This document shows, piece after piece, positions 52,001 through 62,883 of a stretch of 64,000 bases of DNA. This DNA is from Pempheris klunzingeri (Eukaryota > Chordata > Actinopteri > Acropomatiformes > Pempheridae). Location of the stretch: the NCBI RefSeq assembly GCF_042242105.1, contig NC_092027.1, positions 9,017,221 through 9,081,220 on the forward strand, read 5' to 3'. Position 1 is the stretch's first letter. Every line of letters begins with the position of its first letter. Under the pieces are notes generated by a model. The model searched no databases. It saw only the letters and a list, made by a program, of their open reading frames with translations, and was not told the DNA's origin. Position numbers and translations under genes: made by a program.

Positions 52001-55000
52001 AATCAAGCAACACAAGTACTGTGAGACCAGTGATTACAAATGAAACTGGAAGAAAAAGAATACATGCGAAAAATGCAGATATGTTCTACTAGACTACAAG
52101 TGTTTATACTAATTTTATTAGGTATTATTCTGTAGCTCTTACCAGACAGTCTCTGTGGATGGTCTTGCAAACAGCACTGAACTTATCCCCCTCCATTATA
52201 AGCCCCTCTTGCATGTCCTGCATGAAATCCAGGTCTTTGTATGTGGGCACGGCCTTGTCTCTCTCTTTAGCTGAGGCCCGTCGCTTGTAGGTGGAGCCCT
52301 TTAGATCATACTTGAGGTGCATTCGTACGGAGCTCGGGAGCAGATTGTTCATGACTACAATACGGATGTTCTTACCCGCTGCCTGGACACAGTAGAGTCC
52401 ATAAAACTTTGGTAATAATGTCCGCTTGTTCTGGTTCAGGTTCTGAGGGAGAGCAGACAGTATGGAAAGAGGAAATATTAAAACAAAATGAAAACAAGTA
52501 TCTGTGTAACTGCCCAGAAAGTGAAATGAGCGGTTTGACTAATATAAACTGACAATAAATTCAAATAGCTTATTTTGGCCAACCAACAGTCTAAAGCGGT
52601 TTACTTTAATGTATGACTACTAAGAAGCATCAAATCCTCACAAATAAGAGGATAAAGTCAGTAAATGTTCGACATCTTTGCTTAAAAATGTCTAAAGCCA
52701 TTAATTAATTAAAGCAATAGCAGATTAATTCTAAACACTGTAATCCATTAATTGACATATTCATTTCATTTTAACAACAACAGTGATATCCAGGACTTTG
52801 CATTTGATGGATAAATGGGGATAAAGACTAGGAGTCAGTCTCTAGTTTTATTGTGTGTGTGATAGTCATGGGCTTATTTATTCTGCAGCTACCATCTTGT
52901 ACCTACGGCCTTTCATCAAATCTTACCATAAAGTATCCTGGAAGCAGCTTCTGCAGAAATTCTGCCTCTTTGTGCTGCACTGTCTTAATGATGTACTCAT
53001 CATCACTAGAGAGGTAGAAGAGAGATCCACTGGCCCCGGAGCTTGACAGCTCAATCAGCGACTCATTACACAGGGAATACTGTAACCAGACCAGAGCACA
53101 GTGCTTAGACGTGATAGAAAACAAACACAGATCTACAGATAAAAAACAGGAAAATCAATCAGTCGGTTGTGCCTTTACATTGTCAGCAGCTCCACCTCTA
53201 GTTAGTCAACACTTCCCTAGTTTCACTCTTCCTAGTTCCTCAATCACTCCTTTTTTCTCAAAGTTTTCCCTCTCTTCAGGGTTTTACTGTTCTGTCAGCT
53301 TTTGCTAGATTTTCTGTAACAGATGCTAAGTAAGCAGGAATACCATGTAGTCATCAGGCCGGATGCCAAACATCTCCCTGAAGTAGCGAAAGGCAATTGG
53401 GGCGTACGTCTTAAACCTGAAGTCTCCATAGTGGTGGGCTGGTGTCAGGTTACTGCCCTCACTGCCGGTAAAAGACAAAAGAGGGAGAGGATTACACCAC
53501 ACACAGGGGAGGTTAAGTAAGGGAATATTTCTGTAATACAGACAAAACATCCTGACACAGGAAATTAAGCATGCATTTAATCATCCAACAGCAGATTCTT
53601 ATTTCATCCTTTGAAAGACTCACCTGGGAAAGAAGATGCTTTCCACCACTTCAAAGTCCTGCAGCAGCACGTCTCTCTCAGGTTTCTGGCTTAAGCTGCC
53701 CACCGTGTGTGTGATGCCCAACTGGATAGCACCTTTCAGGGCTGATGATGTTGTCTAGGAGACAGAAAAACATGAAAAATGTAGTTTAAAACGGTCTCTG
53801 GTAGATAACTTAGTTTACAAGCCACACTGGCAGGTAATTTTTGCAGATCATCAGTTGAATACATAATGAAATATATGAAAAATAATCATTAGTTGCAGCT
53901 CTGAGCGAGTGAATATAAATCTGTGTTAGATTAGATTAGATATCGTTTATTGATCCCTCAGTGGGGAAAGTTTGCTGTTACAGCAGCTTAAAGGGGACAG
54001 ACAAAAGCACACAGTTAAAAGAAATAGAAAATTAAATAGCAATAATATAATATATACAGAGGAAAAACCTATATACACAAAGAAACAATTATATACACAA
54101 TAATTACAAAAAAAAAAACAACAACAGGGTGAGGTGGAATGGGATGTGAATTATTGCACAGTTTATGTAATAATAATAGTAATAAAGTGCATAGGTGGTG
54201 GTTGTGATTGTGGTTGGTGCAGCAGACTATAATGCAGCATTATACAGTCTGACTGCAGTCGGAATGAAGGACCTGCGGAAGCGCTCCTTCCTACGGAGTC
54301 CAGGGGGTGGCCACAGACTGAGCTGGCTCTTTTTATCAGTCTGTTGAGCCTGTTCTTGTCCCGCTCAGAACACCCCCCTCCCCAGCACACCACTGCATAC
54401 GAGACCACAGATGCCACCACAGTCTCGAAGAAGGTCCTCAGGAGTGGTCTGCTCACTCCAAAGGATCCTAGCCTCCTCAGCAGGTATAGTCGACTCTGAC
54501 CCCTCTTATAGTGAGAGTCAGTGTTGTCTGTCCAATCCAGTTTGTTATTAAGGTGAACACCCAGGTACTTGTATGTCCTCACTCTCTCGATATCAAGTCC
54601 CTGGATGTTCACTGGTGCAGTGATGGAGGGTTTCCTGTGGAAAGGGTTAGTTAGTTAGTTAGTTAGTTAGTTACTGACAACTGAACTCCCACCTTCTTGT
54701 ATGTCGTCTCCCCAGTGGGATCAATTCCACGATGGCCGATAGTTTTTTTCATGTTCTGGGTCATGCTGGTGCTTGGACCCTGTTGGTATAAACATGGAGG
54801 AAAAAAACTCATTGCAAGTCTGCAGCAATATAAAATATTCTCATGTTTCAAAGAGGAAGGAATAGAGGATGTGTCAGTCAAATGTCTGCAATTTCCAAAC
54901 TGTTAAGATGAACGCAATGAGCGTTTCCTGACTGACACAGAGCTAGATTACGCATTTCTGCCAAATGAATTGGTTATTTCTTACCTCGGGTGAAGCATTT

Positions 55001-56464
55001 TTTCGAGTCCCAGTCAAATCTGGAGTGAGAAAAGGGAGGAAAAAAATACAAGTTATACATGAAATACACAAGGAGGAAAAGAAAAATGTTGATCAAACAA
55101 ATGCACTTCTAACACTAGATGTATTAATATCAAACAACACAGCTTGAATCAGCTTCCGTTATTCCCTAATGTTGAAAACAAAGAGTGCAGCTGAGCTTTG
55201 AAACAAGCATGCAGACACACCTCATTCATTACCTCTGAGAGAAGACAGTCTCCTCCAGAACTGACTCTGCAGGTCTTTGGTGCAATGGGAGGAATTAGAT
55301 AATTATGCTATTACTATTAAAGTGACTTCACACAGGGCCAATGAATGTCCTGAATACAAACATAAGTTTCTTAGAGTCTTAAATCAACACTGAACCTAAA
55401 TAATTCCCTTTTATATTTTAAGGAACATGATGTAATGGTGTGTGAAGACTGTGATTTTACATCTGTTTTTATTTTGCGGATATGAACAATGAACTCTACT
55501 GATTTTAAACATAAGGATAAGTGTAGTGGTTATAGAACCGGTTAAAACTCTGTTGATTTGGTCAAATCTGAGAAAATATTTTCTAAGTTTTCTCTCATTT
55601 CAGAGACCACCAACTATAACGCATGTCCTACAAATTGGGTATGTGAAGCTTGAGATGTAGGCATTTACCGAACTAGGAGGGTGTAATAAAAAGATGTTAT
55701 TGTTGCATGATGGGAAATGTAGGATCCAGAATTGTTAGAACTTGATCCATACCCGAGACTACAAGTCAGGATATATTGGCCTTGGTGGCACCAATTTTGA
55801 CCATTCATCTTTTAAATACATCCCACAAGTTTTCCTGGAGCCATTTTCCACAGTTGCCAGTTTTTTAATATACAAGTAGCTAAAACTAATACTGTTTCTT
55901 ATACTAAAGAGTGTTTCTAATTTTTCCACCACATATATTTCAATGAGGGGACCAGCTGTTAAGACACCTCTCAGTATAATTCAATAAACATCATAAATTA
56001 CAGCCTCAAAATGATCATGAGGTTGAGTCAACACTTCTCTAAAAGTTTAAACAAAACACAAAGCAATAATCTTCATGAGGGCATCCCACTGTTTTAGTTT
56101 TAGCTATGTGTGCCTAATAAACTGAGTGTCTACAAACGGGAGGCTCAACATTGAAGACCATTTGATGATGAGGTTCACACAGGTGCATGCCTACGAACTA
56201 GGAAAATGTTCGTATTGTGTATCCTTTAATTGAACAAACTAACTAACTGTGTGATGAGATGTTGGCTTACTGAGACATGTCAATCCACAGGACCCACAAG
56301 TGATCCGATGTCCATGTATCTGTATCAGCTAAGTGAGGAGCTCATGTGTCCTTAAGTCAAACACATCTGATCTTTCAGGGGAAAGGGATGTACAGTGTAA
56401 TGGCACAGTACTTACTGCCGGAGGGGCCCTGCAGCCCTGGAGGCTCCTCTGCAGCTGTGGCCAT
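49087..56464 (-). CDS. pip5k1a: PIP5K1A, phosphatidylinositol-4-phosphate 5-kinase type I alpha
   Basis: Coding exons in transcript order: 56464-56416, 55019-54985, 54779-54693, 53754-53624, 53461-53344, 53079-52927, 52442-52143, 51991-51783, 51660-51577, 51156-51108, 51022-50938, 50574-50407, 50259-50049, 49278-49191, 49092-49087. The total is 1773 bases, 590 residues. The enzyme phosphorylates PI4P to PI(4,5)P2 at the plasma membrane and in nuclear speckles. The kinase core is intact: [19 protein letters not shown] (nucleotide loop and Lys), [12 protein letters not shown] (catalytic region), [18 protein letters not shown], and the activation loop through [14 protein letters not shown] with FKKI. 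The N terminus [12 protein letters not shown] and the C-terminal tail are less conserved. A possible extra exon (about 55233-55266, or to 55274) is noted separately. PIP5K1A followed by PSMD4 and ZNF687 is the human order. Confidence 0.95.
53930..54612 (-). mobile_element. LINE fragment (L2-like non-LTR retrotransposon, 3' end)
   Basis: A 149-codon minus-strand frame (54612-54163) encodes the C-terminal part of a reverse-transcriptase polyprotein: [14 protein letters not shown], then [23 protein letters not shown] and [14 protein letters not shown], as in many fish LINE copies. Downstream it runs into a non-coding tail ending TCAATAAACGATATCTAATC near 53930, an L2/Maui-like 3' end. It is 5'-truncated and lies in the pip5k1a intron between 54693 and 53754, in the same orientation as the gene. 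The clade call is tentative. Confidence 0.8.
54646..54673. repeat. (GTTA)n tetranucleotide microsatellite
   Basis: Seven consecutive GTTA units lie between the LINE fragment and pip5k1a exon 54693-54779. They start about 20 bases from the 5' splice site of that exon on the gene strand, so length changes could matter for splicing. Confidence 0.9.
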
Positions 56465-56954
56465 TCAGACCAGAAACTTAACTCAGGACTTGGTTGTGGT
56501 GAAACTCAGATCCTGAATCCCTCCTGGACATCCAGCTTTGTAAGCTTTCTCAGTGAGGACGCTTCAGGCAGCTGTGGACCGGTGTAGTCAAAGAGTAGCT
56601 CGTTAACAGCGAACACTACAGATGACTTCATGCCACAAGTATTGACATGAGCCACGTTGGCTGGCTCTGCTGATGGAGGAGCTGATCTGATAATAACCAG
56701 GACAAAAGGCTGGGGGCAAGTTTCTGCTACCTGTCTGTTGGATTATATAACTTGGGGAAATGATAATGAATCGAAAGACCAGTGCATGTTGTAACAAGCT
56801 AGCTCGGTTGTTGCCGAGATGTCTGGATTGCGACATTTAACGAAACCGAGGCGAGAAAAGCTAGCTGCTAACTCTGATTTAACTTTTCTAACTTTAACCG
56901 AGATAGCCACTCTAATAACTAATGAAAAACAACACAAACAAACAAAAAACTCAC

Positions 56955-57110
56955 TCGAAAATCTTGTGGAGGACTTCTCGTCGTTTCCAGAGATAGAAAA
57001 GACACTCTTTTCCTCTTCTGAATGCGCTGTTTGCTCTAAAACTAATAAACAAGGAAGCAGTGCGGAAGCAGCAGTTCGGTGATATTCACTGCTAGCCAGA
57101 GCCAGGACAG
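56955..57110 (-). other. pip5k1a: pip5k1a non-coding first exon and start region
   Basis: On the minus strand a GTGAGT donor (exon end at 56955) follows a stretch with no ATG in the expected frame. The region near 57050-57120 is comparatively GC-rich with CpGs. The 5' boundary is approximate. The start codon used for the CDS is in the next exon, at 56464. Confidence 0.5.
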
Positions 57111-58440
57111 GACTTCCGGTGATACTTTCAAAATAAAACACACGGTCACAAGGGAGAAAAAAACTTTATTGTGTATACATCTCCTAAATGAATACCAAAA
57201 TAAGAAAAATAACGGAAACAATTCGTTGCAAATAACTCCAACTGTTCGATAAAAGGAATGACAAAGAGTGGAAGAAAGTCTTTGCTTTTTAAATGTACAT
57301 ATTGAAATATGTTGATACGACAACTGTGCAACAAACAGCAGTGAAAAAGAAGTATTCAGACCCATTGATTAAGTAAAAGTGGGCAATGCCACGATGTAAA
57401 CATACCCAGAATTTTATTTATGTAAATAGACTTAAAGTATTTGCAGCAATTAAAGAGAATGGCTCCACACAGTTATTAATAGAATAGAATAGAAATGAAG
57501 AATAGAATAGAATTGTCATTGCGGTCCAATGAAATTAGGAATTATAGATTATTTTATTGTACTGATTATTACTTATGCATGAGAATAGAATAGAATAGAA
57601 TATCTTACTTAAACTGCTTAAACAGAAAGTGTAACTGGGAACAAAAGCATTTAGTACAAATGGCACTTTTATGATGTTTCTTTTTATCATAATGATCACA
57701 AATATTACCCTTTCCAGATCTTAAAGTATTCCATTTGCATTGACAGTTTCTATTTATTTAGATTTAAAATCTTCCACATTTATTTTGAACCCAAACAGGA
57801 AATGGACTGTTCATTCTTTGGTTGTTGTGGTCTGGAGCAAATGACCAATCCCACTTCACTTACACTTATTGTATAAAAATTCTCAGTCAAACAGTGTTAT
57901 TGTTTGATTTTCGTATGTTTATTTTTATAGCACATTTCTATTCAGGCATCACAACAAACTTTCCTCATCACTGAGAACTGATCTGAAAGTATCACACCCC
58001 CAAATATTACAGCCAACAAGGACCCCTGGTGGACATTTGTTCTATTACATGTGTGAATTTTTTAGTACAAGACTTGAATTTGTTTGCATGTTTGAAGCTG
58101 CCAAACTGATGTAAAGTCAATTAAAGGTAGCTTATTCTTATTCTGTGTCTTTATTTCACAAACAAATAAAGAATGCAACATGTCTGAAAGTGTGATATCC
58201 ATTCAGGGCAAGTTGAGTTTAAACAGTGAAAAAAAAAAAATACAAAATGTTTCCTGTTGTTGTGACAAAGCTTAATTAAAATACAGAGCAGTCAATATAA
58301 TATGTGACTTCCTCTGTTTCAGCTGTTTTCTTATGCAGCATAAACACAACCAGCATTTCTTGTCCTCCCCTGAGCATCTCTGACAAAAATCTGCAGGATT
58401 CACAACATGACTGATATAAGACATGATATAACATGACTAT
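57111..58440. other. Intergenic region with AATAG-type repeats
   Basis: No gene was recognised. At 57481-57605 GAATA/AATAG pentamer stretches flank a GTCATTGCGGTCCAATGAAATT segment, a form often seen at the 3' ends of fish retroposons. The rest is AT-rich. TTTATT at 58460-58465 could serve as a minus-strand poly(A) signal for the ECM1-like gene. Confidence 0.55.
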
Positions 58441-58594
58441 TATAGTTATCTGATGCAGGTTTATTGGTTAACGGCTGTCCAAAGTTACACAAAAACATTA
58501 TTTTATCACCAATGGATGCTTTTACCTCAATGATTTATCCATTTCAGTTTTATACTGTATCTATATATGTGTTCATATATAGTGTTTTTCACCT

Positions 58595-59570
58595 TTAGCA
58601 AGCATTTTCATCAAAGTTGAACCCCGGCTCCTCAGGCACGGGGGGTGCGGTGTAGCCTGGTGTTGGGTTGTAGTCTGGGTTTGGCAGCTCGCTGTTGAAG
58701 CACGTCCACCGTGCGTCTCCTCTGTCCGCACAGCACTCGTATGGCAGCGTCATGGTGGAATATTCATCCACACAGAACTGGGACAAGGCTTGTTTCCACT
58801 GTAAGGGAAAACCTTTCAGTACACAGTTGTATTTCATCCCTCACTTTATATTTATTTATTATTAAGAGTCAGAGAAAACATTATTTTGACATTATTTTGA
58901 CAAACTCTCATCACACTTCCCTCAGTTAAATGTATTCCTTTGTACGTGGATGCAGTAGACTAGGCTACTCAAGAGTGCACAGGAATCCCTTTAAAGCCTT
59001 TATTGTCATACGTTCATAAGATTACACACCATTATACCAAGAAAAAATCTTTGTAATGTGAAAACTTGCTTTGCTTAAATCTGAGTTGTTGGAGAATTTT
59101 AGGAAATTATAATTGGAATACACAGTACACACACACAGGCAGAGACTCACAGCTTGTTGGGCGCAGCAGAGGATCTGGCTGCTCTGATGTGCTAGCTGCA
59201 CATTGCAGCACCAAGTGTACCACGACTCCAGCCGGTTGATGGCGTCTCCACGGCGGCGGAAGTGGCTCGCACCGGATCTCGGAAAGAAGCTGGCTGGGTA
59301 TCTGGGACGACCCTGACCATGATGGCAAACGGCAGCCAGGTTCTGAGCAGTGGGACAGGCAGGCGGGAAAGGAACATCAGGCTCGTTGAGAGAGTTCCTC
59401 TGGCTCTCTGTGGAAATCAAGCAAGACAAAAATCAGCAGGATTACAATCTGAAGAGTACATTAAGTGGAAATCCTCAAATAACCTAGAAGAAATTACCTC
59501 CCATATCTGCACCATGAAGAGTCAGCAGCGCAATTATCCAAAATCCTGTGAGGCCTCCAGTCCAAATCAT
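58595..59570 (-). CDS. Small secreted cysteine-rich protein, ECM1-like
   Basis: Three exons in transcript order (59570-59498, 59407-59151, 58798-58595) give 534 bases, 177 residues. A hydrophobic N terminus (GFWIIALLTLH) ending near residue 22 predicts a signal peptide. The mature part has 11 cysteines with three CC pairs: FPPACPT, AVCHH, YTWCCNV, ILCCAQQAWKQALSQFC, YECCADRGDARWTCF. This spacing, with FPP, a RYPASFF-like segment and WCC/CC-C double loops, resembles the repeated albumin-like modules of extracellular matrix protein 1. Human ECM1 is about 540 residues with several modules; here one module fills the gene. ECM1 also maps to human 1q21, which supports the call. Function is not shown. 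Confidence 0.7.
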
Positions 59571-59666
59571 AGCTGTATGATTGTCCAGCAGGAGCCTAAT
59601 ATCTTCAAAAAGGAAGATTTCCCTTCAACAAGGTGATCAGAGATATTGTGACGGGATCAGCGGCCA

Positions 59667-59676
59667 GCTTATATGG
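59667..59676 (-). promoter_or_regulatory. TATA box of the ECM1-like gene
   Basis: The minus strand reads CCATATAAGC, about 100 bases upstream of the start codon. This places a transcription start near 59640 and suggests a tissue-restricted rather than housekeeping promoter. Confidence 0.55.
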
Positions 59677-59679
59677 GCG

Positions 59680-62352
59680 ATGGGTATGAGTTTGTGGGCG
59701 TGAAATGCTTTGAAGTGGGGGTGGAAGAGATGAGAGGAAGTGGTCTATGTGTGTGGGTGTGGGGGGGTATAATAATGCTAGGAACTGGAGAGATAAACAT
59801 AAAAAGAGTTTGAACTTTAGTGACTAACCGCTGATGTGTGCAACATGCAAAGCAATTTCTACAAGTGGCTCTATTGCCAAGGTCGGACTCATAAGTCTCA
59901 AACACTGTGTCGTCAGAGGAAAAGCTCGGGTGTTACTGATAACGACAAACAAACCAGCATGGCCACACCAGGACTCATTAAAACCAGGCACCATCTTAAG
60001 GGCAATCAGAGACACACACAAGCATTGATGTTGGAGACAAATGTATTCTTTTTGTCTTGTTTGTCTTTGTGTCACTCTCTGTATGTTTAAGAATAGATGT
60101 AGAAAGAAAAATGCATACAACGTATTCAAAATTCATCTGGATCAACACACAAGCCAGAGTTTGTTTGGGGAAATCGCAGGCTTTAAAGTTGTTTTTTGCA
60201 ACAAATTAAAAAAAATTTAAAAGTATTTTTTCAAAACAGGCAATAAAAACGTGATAGGATCAGTTTTATTTACAGGTAGTAGACCGACAAATCTACCAAC
60301 ACGTTAGAACAGAAAGCCTAATCATCATCATCATCATCATCAAGTGTGACAAATAAACCACATCTTCGGCTTGTGATAAAATGCACAAGTTTGTTTTGTA
60401 GAAGAGAATGTATTTCTTTATAGTTTTGTCTCTTCTGTAACCTTACACAGTCCCTGCTTTACTGCACAGCATTAAGAGAAAAGATTTCACCTTGATCGGC
60501 AGAGATCCCTGTCAGATAAATCACTCTATCATGAGGAGAGCCCTGCCCTGTGACGAGCCGCACCTTAACTCACACGCAGAGTCAACTTCCTCTCGAATAA
60601 TCTGCCTTATCAAGGAAAGCCCAGAATTCAATTCGCCTTTTGCCTTTTTCTGTGAGACTGAGTCTGTGTAAATCCACTCAAATAACAGGTATGAACCTCC
60701 TGCCTTGAGGGTAGAGGTCTGACAGAAGTACTGATGATGCAACTGTGTTGTTTCCATGTTGCATGAAATGCTCATCATAACCATCTGTTTTCTCTTGAAG
60801 CTTAAAAGATTATTTTCTTTAAGCTTGAGCTGGAAGTTTTCTTCAATAAAAGATTGAGTAATTTAAGAGTAGAAAATAATTTATCCTCAGTTCATCCTGA
60901 GCACATATTTGGTGAGTCTGACTGGAAGTGTGGGAGAGTGGCGTTTTTATCAAAACCATTCTGATGTTTTTCCCAAAGCTCAAAAGGCCTTGCGGTAAAC
61001 TCCCCCAACCGCTGTGCTCAAAAACCGCTTGACTGTGCCCTCTGTTATCAAAAGATGGTGCACACTCATCAAAAACATGCCAAACATCTCGTCTCATGTT
61101 TTTATCTCCAGTGTTTTGACTTGTGAGAGCAATAAAAGATGCACTTTTTCACTCCCTAGAATTCAAACAATTCTCACACAATCATTTCTGTTGTCTGCAT
61201 TGTGCTGTTAAAAAGGTGCTGATTGATTGGATCACAACCAGCTAATATTATAGCCACTTTTTTATCTCTGTTTAATATATATATTATCCATTTATTTCAA
61301 CAACATGAATAAGCGTCCACCAGTGTTTGATTTGTCTGTTTTTTCTTTCAGGTGGTTGTTGGGGTGTGACTCCAGATATGAACTTTCACCACCCTGAACT
61401 ATCATAAGTGCAATCTGCACCTGTCAAATAGTGACATATGAGATTTGTATCCTCTCTCATATGTATAAGTGTTGTTCTACTGAAACACAAATTTTATATT
61501 TTATTTGTTATGTTATTTGGTATCCAAGGTCCTTACAAGAGATCATCACTCTTTTTTTTCTTTTTTTTGACAAATATTCTTATTGGTGAAAGTGGGATGA
61601 TGAGTACAACAAAGCCATATATACATATCACTATATTTTACTTTTACTGTTAACAATAACATCACCACTCAAGAACTTGTAAAAGAAAAAATAAATACGT
61701 AAAACAAAAACCAAACAACAACCAAAAAAAGAGTCTGGGATGAAAAACAGAGAGAAGAGGCTGTCGGAGGACTCATCAGGGAGTTAAATATTATGATTTA
61801 GTGGAGTAAATGTGAAAAACTGACACACATATACATATTACACACACAAACTGATCAGGTTAGATTATACATGTAGTAATGACTCCTTTTTTTCCTAATT
61901 TATCCTTCAGACAACATTGAAATTACCTGTAAATGTTTAATATTGGATGAGAAAATCCCATGTAGGGTCTAATAATATAACATCACTTTGTGTTTATCAC
62001 ACCTGTGACAAATATTCATGATTTAAGTCCATTAGCTTCTAGTTTCTTCAAGTCAGACTTTTGAACGGCCTGATCTGAAGCTCAGTGTGGCGCTGCACAT
62101 GCATTTAATTTAGCATCACTGTCACTAATCATTGAACCGAATGTGTATTTTCCATCTATTCTCTGATAAGAATTTAATTCCCAAAGGCGTATATAAAACT
62201 CTTTAAACAAGCTTTAAACAAGATCCTGATAAGTTGGCACTTGGAAGAAAGAAGGTTTTCACCTGACCTGATAGGCGTCCACATGCAAAGAGAAGCTTTT
62301 GCCATGTGACTTGTCATTTTGTGACTATGCATGCAGCGTGACACCTTCTCCC
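59680..62352. other. Intergenic region between the ECM1-like and FCGBP-like genes
   Basis: The two genes diverge from this 2.7 kb gap. No exon was recognised. It contains an (ATC)n run at 60321-60342, T-runs near 61550-61569 and A-rich stretches around 61681-61730. Confidence 0.55.
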
Positions 62353-62440
62353 TGATTGGCTTTCTCTGCATCACCATGACAAATAAAAGGCAATCGGTCG
62401 AGATGCCGTTAGTCCAGATCCTTGGATGTCTGGTTCAGGT
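62353..62440 (+). promoter_or_regulatory. Promoter and non-coding first exon of the FCGBP-like gene
   Basis: GATTGGC (inverted CCAAT) lies at about 62354 and a TATA-like AAATAAAAGG at 62381-62390. A short exon ends at a CAG/GTAAGG donor near 62439. The next splice acceptor (TTATTTTAG) precedes the start codon at 62884. The arrangement suggests a regulated, tissue-specific promoter. Confidence 0.5.
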
Positions 62441-62883
62441 AAGGTTGATTAGCAAATATTAAATCTATATGTTGTAGCAAGAGTTGCCCTGTTGTCAGAA
62501 GGATTGACATCCTGAAACAAATCTCTAAAAATCTTTGAATAGTAAATCTGACTTTAAGAGCTGATAGTGACTCTGATTTTGGCTGATGGAGGGAAACTAG
62601 CTGGAGGTGCTTGACTTTGTTGAGTTTCCCTGAAAATGTTTTGGGGTAAAGAAACGAAAACTTGTTCATTGTGTGGTCTGCGTAATTCAGAATGATCACA
62701 AGTGTATTAGATGATAGAGACTGCTACAATTATATATAGTATTCCAAAAACAGATATTTATAACTTATACTTTTTTTAAAAAAAAAAGGTTAATTTCGTC
62801 TCTATGACTGTGTGTGTGTCCTGTTGTCTTCATACTTTTGGAAGGTAAAATTGTGTGTGTTGTGTGTTATTTTAGGTTCAACA

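Noticed and set aside
54163-54612. LINE reading frame as a possible alternative pip5k1a exon
   Set aside because: It encodes the end of a reverse-transcriptase polyprotein and runs into a typical LINE tail. No splice sites join it to the gene.
60321-60342. ATC triplet run as a possible CRISPR-like or coding repeat
   Set aside because: It is a plain trinucleotide microsatellite with no spacers, and CRISPR arrays are not expected in a fish genome. None was seen anywhere in the window.
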